From an uncultured Bacteroidota bacterium (lineage in GTDB: Bacteria; Bacteroidota; Bacteroidia; NS11-12g; UBA9320): 10,273 bases of DNA. Below are positions 6,158 to 10,273 of the stretch, piece after piece (the stretch's first letter is position 1; each line of letters starts with the position of its first letter). The stretch lies in the NCBI GenBank assembly GCA_913056425.1, contig CAJXLR010000041.1:1-10273 (forward strand), written 5' to 3'. Below the pieces are notes generated by a model. That model was not told the DNA's origin. It searched no databases and saw only the letters and a program-made list of their open reading frames with translations. Made by a program: the position numbers and the translations under genes.

Positions 6158-8677
6158 CTATGCCTCCTCGTCCGGATACTCGATCAAAGGAGCTTTCTTC
6201 TTACGGGCTCTTTCTTTTGCCAAGTCGTATGACATCAGCAAACTTGGCAGAACCAAAAGATTGGAAAGTAGCGCCACAACCAATGTGAGCGAGGTGAAAA
6301 TTCCTAGAGCAATTGTGCCTCCGAATGAAGACGCGGCGAATATGATGAAACCGAAGAACAAGATTACAGACGTGTAGACCATACTTACACCGGTTTCGTT
6401 TAGGGCCTTGATTACTGCTTTCTGAATGTTGTATCGATTGCGCTTGAGTTCCATTCGGTATTTGCTCAAGAAGTGGATGGTAAAATCAACGGCTATACCA
6501 AATGCCACACTAAACACCAGAACAGTACTTGGTTTAAGATTAACCCCAAAGTAACCCATTAACCCGGCTGTAATCAACAAAGGAATAAAGTTCGGTATCA
6601 TGGAGATGGCAATCATTCGCACTGAAGTGAAGATGGTAGCCATAATCAACCCTATCACAATAAACGCCACCAAAAGAGAAACAATTAGATTTTTGTTCAA
6701 GTAATTGTTACCCTTCATAAAAATTACTGAAGTACCGGTGAGTGCTACGTCGATTTTGTCGGCCGAATCAACTTCGGTGAACCCATATTCCAACTCAGTG
6801 AAATAGGTCGTGTCCATCTGAGTGGTGTCTTCCATCGAAACAGAGATGTCGATAATTGAATCGGTTTTGGTACTGCTGATTACTTCACGTCGATAGTTGA
6901 AAACCGTATCGGCAATAGCATAGATTTCTTGCTTAATTTCTTCGATGCGTCGTGAGCCTACATCAGCCATTTGCACAGAGATTCTAGCTTTTCTTCGGGT
7001 GCTATCAACCATAGAACCCATCATCTTCCGATCTTTCGAACTGTTTGAGGAAGGTAGGTAGCCTACCAGCGTGCTAAATTCCAAACGACCTGGCGGACGA
7101 TAGAACTCCGGATTGCCACCGTGATATCCTTGTCGTGCAAAGTTGATTACTTGTGCAATGGAAATTGACTTTGAGAATTCCGGATACTGAGCAAGCTTCT
7201 CCGTTTCAAACAAGTTGATTTTACGCAATACACTCGGATCTTGAATTCCGCCTTCTTTTCGGCTATCTACTACAATCTCAAACGGCATCACACCTCTTAC
7301 GTTCTTCTCGAAGAACCGAAGGTCTTTGTATATCTGATTACTGCTTGATATGTCGTCTACCATGTAACCAACGGCTTCCATGCGCAACAAACCGATAATC
7401 ATAATGACCACAACAGCGATTGTACTGATGTAAACGGTCTTCCGCTTGTTCGTTACAATATGAGTAAGCTTCTCAATTCCTTTATTCAACCACTTATTAT
7501 CTAAGTGCTTGGTTTGTTTCAAGGTAGGTGCAGGTAGATAACTAAATATCAGTGGTATCAGAACAATGGATATCGCAAATACCGACATCACACTTAGGAA
7601 TGCTGTTAAACCAAATTCTTTGAGTACTGAACTACCGGTAAGAACAAAGACACCAAAACCAATTCCTGTGGTGAGGTTTGTAAAGAACACGGCTATCCCA
7701 ACTCGACTAATTACACGCTGAAGTGCTTTGATCTGATTGTTATGGGTTTTGTATTCGTCGTGATATTTATTCAGGAGATAGATACAATTGGCTATACCAA
7801 TTACCACGATCAGAGGCGGTAAGAGCCCAATAAACATGGTAATCTTGTAGCCTAATAACACCAATATCCCGAAACTCCAAATAACTCCAACAGTAACCAC
7901 GAGCATGGAGAAAATGAGGGTATAGAACGATCGGAAGAAAAACAAAAGAATTAAGGCTGTGATGAGCATGGACAATGCGGTAAACATCTCCAATTCGCTC
8001 TGAACCATGCTTGAGAACCGAGTACGGATGTACGGTAATCCAGAGTAATGAGCTTTCACCTCATGTTTATCGCAAATGGCATCTACCTCATCAACAATAC
8101 CTCGGACAAATGGAATTCGCTGTTTTGAATCAAGAAGCTTTTTCTCCAATGTCACCGCCATTAAGGTAAAGTTCGACGATGAGTCGAACAGTATGCCTTG
8201 ATAGAAGTACAAACGATTGATTTCCTCCAGCAAGGAATCTACTTCGGCTTTAGACGCGGCCGGCTTTTGCACAACGGCTTGTTGCACAAGCACCTCACGC
8301 ATCATGGTATCGCCATCAAAAACCATCGGTTCCTCACCAATGACCATTTTTGGAACATTGCTTAACGAAAGGATTTGTTCAATACCGTCCTTTTTTTCAA
8401 TCGAATCTGAAAGGGCACACCATGCGTTGAAGAATTCCGGTGTCTGAATCTTTTCCGTATTAATCCCAATTACCAGGACACTTCCATCATCTCCAAACGT
8501 CTTTTTGAAATCTTGATAAGCGACGTACTCTGGGTCGTCGTCCGGAATAAATTTCGGATTGTCGTAGGTGAGTTGAACAAAGCTTGCTTTGTGCGCCATG
8601 AACGCTGTAAGCACCGTGAGAATGGTAATCAGCAGCAAGCGATTTCTAAGTACAAATACGGATATTCTCTCCCACAT
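6158..8677 (-). CDS. RND superfamily (MMPL-type) exporter, 12 TM segments
   Basis: A complete 839-residue inner-membrane protein with the duplicated layout of RND/MMPL permeases: TM1 (about 10-28), a first periplasmic domain (30-227), five TM segments (about 228-382), a soluble linker, TM7 (about 415-433), a second periplasmic domain (435-660) and five TM segments (about 663-815), ending in a short basic and acidic tail. The second half carries GIAVDFTIHFLSKYR at 727-741 with Asp731, the usual proton-relay position in TM10. The matching TM4 segment reads GIANCIYLLNKY (294-305) and has no Asp. Relatives export lipids or other hydrophobic molecules using the proton gradient; the substrate is not predictable here. 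No membrane-fusion or outer-membrane partner is adjacent, as expected for stand-alone MMPL-type proteins. The ATG follows closely behind a strong promoter box. Confidence 0.9.
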   Translation of the reverse strand: MWERISVFVLRNRLLLITILTVLTAFMAHKASFVQLTYDNPKFIPDDDPEYVAYQDFKKTFGDDGSVLVIGINTEKIQTPEFFNAWCALSDSIEKKDGIEQILSLSNVPKMVIGEEPMVFDGDTMMREVLVQQAVVQKPAASKAEVDSLLEEINRLYFYQGILFDSSSNFTLMAVTLEKKLLDSKQRIPFVRGIVDEVDAICDKHEVKAHYSGLPYIRTRFSSMVQSELEMFTALSMLITALILLFFFRSFYTLIFSMLVVTVGVIWSFGILVLLGYKITMFIGLLPPLIVVIGIANCIYLLNKYHDEYKTHNNQIKALQRVISRVGIAVFFTNLTTGIGFGVFVLTGSSVLKEFGLTAFLSVMSVFAISIVLIPLIFSYLPAPTLKQTKHLDNKWLNKGIEKLTHIVTNKRKTVYISTIAVVVIMIIGLLRMEAVGYMVDDISSSNQIYKDLRFFEKNVRGVMPFEIVVDSRKEGGIQDPSVLRKINLFETEKLAQYPEFSKSISIAQVINFARQGYHGGNPEFYRPPGRLEFSTLVGYLPSSNSSKDRKMMGSMVDSTRRKARISVQMADVGSRRIEEIKQEIYAIADTVFNYRREVISSTKTDSIIDISVSMEDTTQMDTTYFTELEYGFTEVDSADKIDVALTGTSVIFMKGNNYLNKNLIVSLLVAFIVIGLIMATIFTSVRMIAISMIPNFIPLLITAGLMGYFGVNLKPSTVLVFSVAFGIAVDFTIHFLSKYRMELKRNRYNIQKAVIKALNETGVSMVYTSVILFFGFIIFAASSFGGTIALGIFTSLTLVVALLSNLLVLPSLLMSYDLAKERARKKKAPLIEYPDEEA

Positions 8678-8690
8678 AGTAAAAGGGCTG

Positions 8691-8698
8691 CAAAAGTA
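8691..8698 (-). promoter_or_regulatory. Promoter -7 box for the RND exporter gene (TACTTTTG)
   Basis: On the minus strand this reads TACTTTTGCAGCCC, an excellent match to the Bacteroidota TAnnTTTG box and to the wider TAnnTTTGC pattern common in Flavobacteriales. It ends 13 bases before the ATG, leaving a very short leader. The same TTTGCAGC string occurs in the ileS promoter. No clear -33 element is visible. Confidence 0.55.
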
Positions 8699-8739
8699 GC
8701 CATTTTACTTCAGAAATATTGACCTAATCGCGTCCCGTT

Positions 8740-9753
8740 TTATCTGTCCGAAACGAGTAGTCGCATGGAGAGGTGTTTCCCCGATTTAAATTGCACTTGA
8801 GCAATGTAGTATCCGGGCTTAAGATCTTTTAAATCACGAGTTTGGCCAGTGAAGTCGAGACCGGTTTGGTCTACCAATTGACCGCGCACATCGTAAACAA
8901 GAACCGACTCGAATACTTGGTCGGACTTAATGGTAATCGTTCCATCTCTACTTTCGAACCAATACGTGTTACTTGACGTGGCGGTATACATACCTGCAGA
9001 TGAACATGTGTTCAACAGCGAATCAACTTCTTTCCGTAGATCTGACATTCTAAGGTATACCGAGTCTCCGGGGCATTTAGTTGCGCATCCATCTTGATGA
9101 CCTGAAATATGCTGCAGGTAGTTGGAGCTGGCGTCTGGATGTCTTGAAAATCCCAAAGGATCTATGTTGTCCTTGTCGCACTTCCACACCAACAAGTGTT
9201 TTAATGAGGTGAGTACGGTATCCTTCGGTGAGGTCTCCTCGTAATTGCCGAGTAAGCAAATTCCCATTGTTCCGGTGTTTTTCCCGCAGAAATGAGCCCC
9301 TTTAATATCGTCAATGTCACCGGCACCTTGCGGATCCCTTCCTTCGTAGATGCTTCCATCCTGTGCAATCACAAAATTGTAACCAATGTCGTCCCAACCA
9401 TTGGTTTGAGTGTGCAGAAGGTAAATATTGCGCACTACATTGGTGTAGTCTGTTCTTGTATTGGATCCGGCAGAATGGTGGATAATGCAATGATTTACAG
9501 TGTGTGACGACCTTGGACCAATGGGATCTGGTAGTCCCTCACGCCATGTAGAACCTGGAATTAAATTAGGCATATCACACCATTGGTTTGATTTTTTCAA
9601 ACGTTTTGGATGAGCTAAATCAATCGGTGGAGCGCAGAGTAAATACAAACGGACCGTCCCATCGATATCACCTGAATAGAAGGTAAATCGGTTTTCGGGG
9701 TGGTTCGTGATAATGAATGGACTTCTCCTGGCAGTTGTCGGTTGATCCACCAC
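8740..9753 (-). CDS. Secreted N-acetylmuramoyl-L-alanine amidase (PGRP/Amidase_2) with T9SS sorting tail
   Basis: Zinc amidase that cleaves the bond between muramic acid and the peptide stem of peptidoglycan. Numbering is from the GTG at 9753 (337 residues). The catalytic domain spans about 85-250: CIIHHSAG gives zinc ligand H92, DDIGYNF gives Y125, and SGHQDGCATKCPGD gives H219 and C227. These match the His, Tyr, His and Cys of T7 lysozyme and peptidoglycan recognition proteins, so activity is expected. Residues 263-337 form a type A T9SS tail, with VYDVRGQLVD and a terminal LKPGYYIAQV strand pair, which directs export across the outer membrane. Such a protein needs a Sec signal peptide, but none exists in this frame, which is closed by a TAA at 9799-9801. 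A hydrophobic N-terminus sits in another frame just upstream, so the listed start is probably not the native one. The reading frame may be frameshifted. Confidence 0.88.
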   Translation of the reverse strand: MVDQPTTARRSPFIITNHPENRFTFYSGDIDGTVRLYLLCAPPIDLAHPKRLKKSNQWCDMPNLIPGSTWREGLPDPIGPRSSHTVNHCIIHHSAGSNTRTDYTNVVRNIYLLHTQTNGWDDIGYNFVIAQDGSIYEGRDPQGAGDIDDIKGAHFCGKNTGTMGICLLGNYEETSPKDTVLTSLKHLLVWKCDKDNIDPLGFSRHPDASSNYLQHISGHQDGCATKCPGDSVYLRMSDLRKEVDSLLNTCSSAGMYTATSSNTYWFESRDGTITIKSDQVFESVLVYDVRGQLVDQTGLDFTGQTRDLKDLKPGYYIAQVQFKSGKHLSMRLLVSDR

Positions 9754-9896
9754 TGGAAGGGAGTCGAGACGATATGTGTTTGTAGAACTTTTGTAGGCTT
9801 ATTTTGGCCAGTTATTGTGAATTGAAAAAAAGAATCACTAGTATAGTCGCGTTTCACACATAAAGCGCCGACTAAAAATGACGTTGCAGTAATCAC
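9754..9896 (-). other. Probable displaced 5' end of the amidase gene (other frame)
   Basis: Upstream of 9798 the only open minus-strand frame is one shifted relative to the amidase. From a GTG at 9896 it encodes MITATSFLVGALCV, a hydrophobic segment, then KRDYTSDSFFQFTITGQNKP, which reads like real secreted-protein sequence. The GTG lies about 40 bases downstream of a promoter-like box. Adding one A to the AAAA run at 9789-9792 would join it to the amidase frame with no stop. The hydrophobic stretch lacks a positively charged N-terminus, so it is a weak signal peptide as it stands. Part of this stretch may thus be the true start of the amidase. Confidence 0.45.
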
Positions 9897-9934
9897 TGTA
9901 TTATGAGATAACTCTTATGATACCTTCGAAAACT

Positions 9935-9942
9935 CAAATATA
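9935..9942 (-). promoter_or_regulatory. Promoter -7 box for the amidase gene (TATATTTG)
   Basis: Minus-strand TATATTTG matches TAnnTTTG exactly. It lies 38 bases before the GTG at 9896 and about 180 bases before the GTG at 9753, so it fits the upstream start better. No convincing -33 element is visible. It sits in the divergent region facing the plus-strand frame at the right edge. Confidence 0.4.
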
Positions 9943-9943
9943 A

Positions 9944-10273
9944 TCGGAAAATTCCATTGATCACCATATATCAAATGATGCAACACTATTTGAGCAACAC
10001 TTATGTTTTCCACAGAGATTGGGACTGGCCATCGATTATGAGAAAGGATACGTTCTGGCTTCTGAAAATGGAGGGGTGCTTTTTAAACTTAAGGAAGATA
10101 ATTTTCGTAGCCTTGAACTCCTTGCAGTCGATGAAGGAAATAATAGTTTTTATAAAAAACTAGGGCCACGGTCAGAATACTTGTTTCTAATAATTTACAA
10201 CAAGTTTGGCCAGAAAATTTTTAATCACGCTTTCGAAAGAGGTGATAAAGAGTTTCATTTTCGGCTCGATGAA
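9944..10273 (+). CDS. Partial unassigned protein, start codon not identified
   Basis: A plus-strand frame is open for 110 codons from just after a TAA at 9941-9943 to the window edge. From about residue 24 it reads like genuine protein, for example CFPQRLGLAIDYEKGYVLAS, then a Lys/Glu/Phe-rich stretch and EYLFLIIYNKFGQKIF near the right edge. There is no ATG anywhere in it; the only plausible in-frame start near the beginning of the coding-like part is a TTG at 10019. The IYNKFGQKIF segment faintly recalls the strand and Gly-Gln turn of T9SS sorting tails, and the ENGGVLFKL pattern recalls beta-propeller repeats, but neither is enough for an assignment. It is transcribed away from the amidase gene. 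It may be a gene with an unusual start, a frameshifted gene or a remnant. Confidence 0.45.

Noticed and set aside
8725..8748. Possible terminator hairpin around the amidase stop codon (CGTTT paired with AAACG)
   Set aside because: The stem has only about five pairs with a long loop and no T-run follows, so it is not a convincing terminator.
9615..9753. Downstream part of the frame that begins at the GTG at 9896, as an independent gene
   Set aside because: Here it overlaps the amidase frame, which continues into conserved PGRP sequence, while this frame becomes Arg/Ser/Leu-rich and non-natural. Only the part before about 9790 is plausible coding sequence.
9957..10163. Plus-strand 68-residue open frame
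   Set aside because: It is rich in Trp, Ile and Met with no recognisable pattern and overlaps a far more protein-like frame that runs to the window edge.

Overview
The window looks like a chromosomal segment of a member of the Bacteroidota, probably a Flavobacteriales-type marine or environmental bacterium. The evidence is the ileS gene followed directly by a small DksA/TraR-like gene, a secreted amidase ending in a type IX secretion (T9SS) sorting tail, AT-rich promoters of the TAnnTTTG type, and the near absence of Shine-Dalgarno sequences. The genus cannot be told from the sequence alone. Nearly everything is on the minus strand; only a partial gene at the right edge is on the plus strand.

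In transcription order on the minus strand (right to left): a zinc-dependent peptidoglycan amidase with a T9SS tail (8740-9753, its true 5' end probably displaced by a frameshift near 9790); a 12-TM RND/MMPL-type exporter (6158-8677) with its own promoter; a 233-bp gap holding a start-less open tail; two small uncharacterised membrane proteins (5610-5924 and 5242-5601); a cation-coupled dicarboxylate/amino-acid symporter of the SDF/DAACS family (3850-5190) overlapping a DUF1059 protein (3642-3869); then ileS (166-3570) with its own promoter; and the first 53 codons of a DksA/TraR-like regulator (1-161).

Functionally this is mostly a housekeeping and envelope region: isoleucyl-tRNA charging plus a transcription factor, an uptake symporter, an envelope exporter, and a secreted cell-wall hydrolase. 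I see no CRISPR array, insertion sequence, tRNA, rRNA or prophage, and no evidence of a new multi-gene defence or biosynthetic system. The points most worth a second look are the GxHH version of the IleRS HIGH motif (linked to mupirocin hyper-resistance in the family), the broken-looking 5' end of the amidase, the coding-like but start-less frame facing it, the missing substrate-binding aspartate in the symporter, and the pair of orphan membrane proteins.
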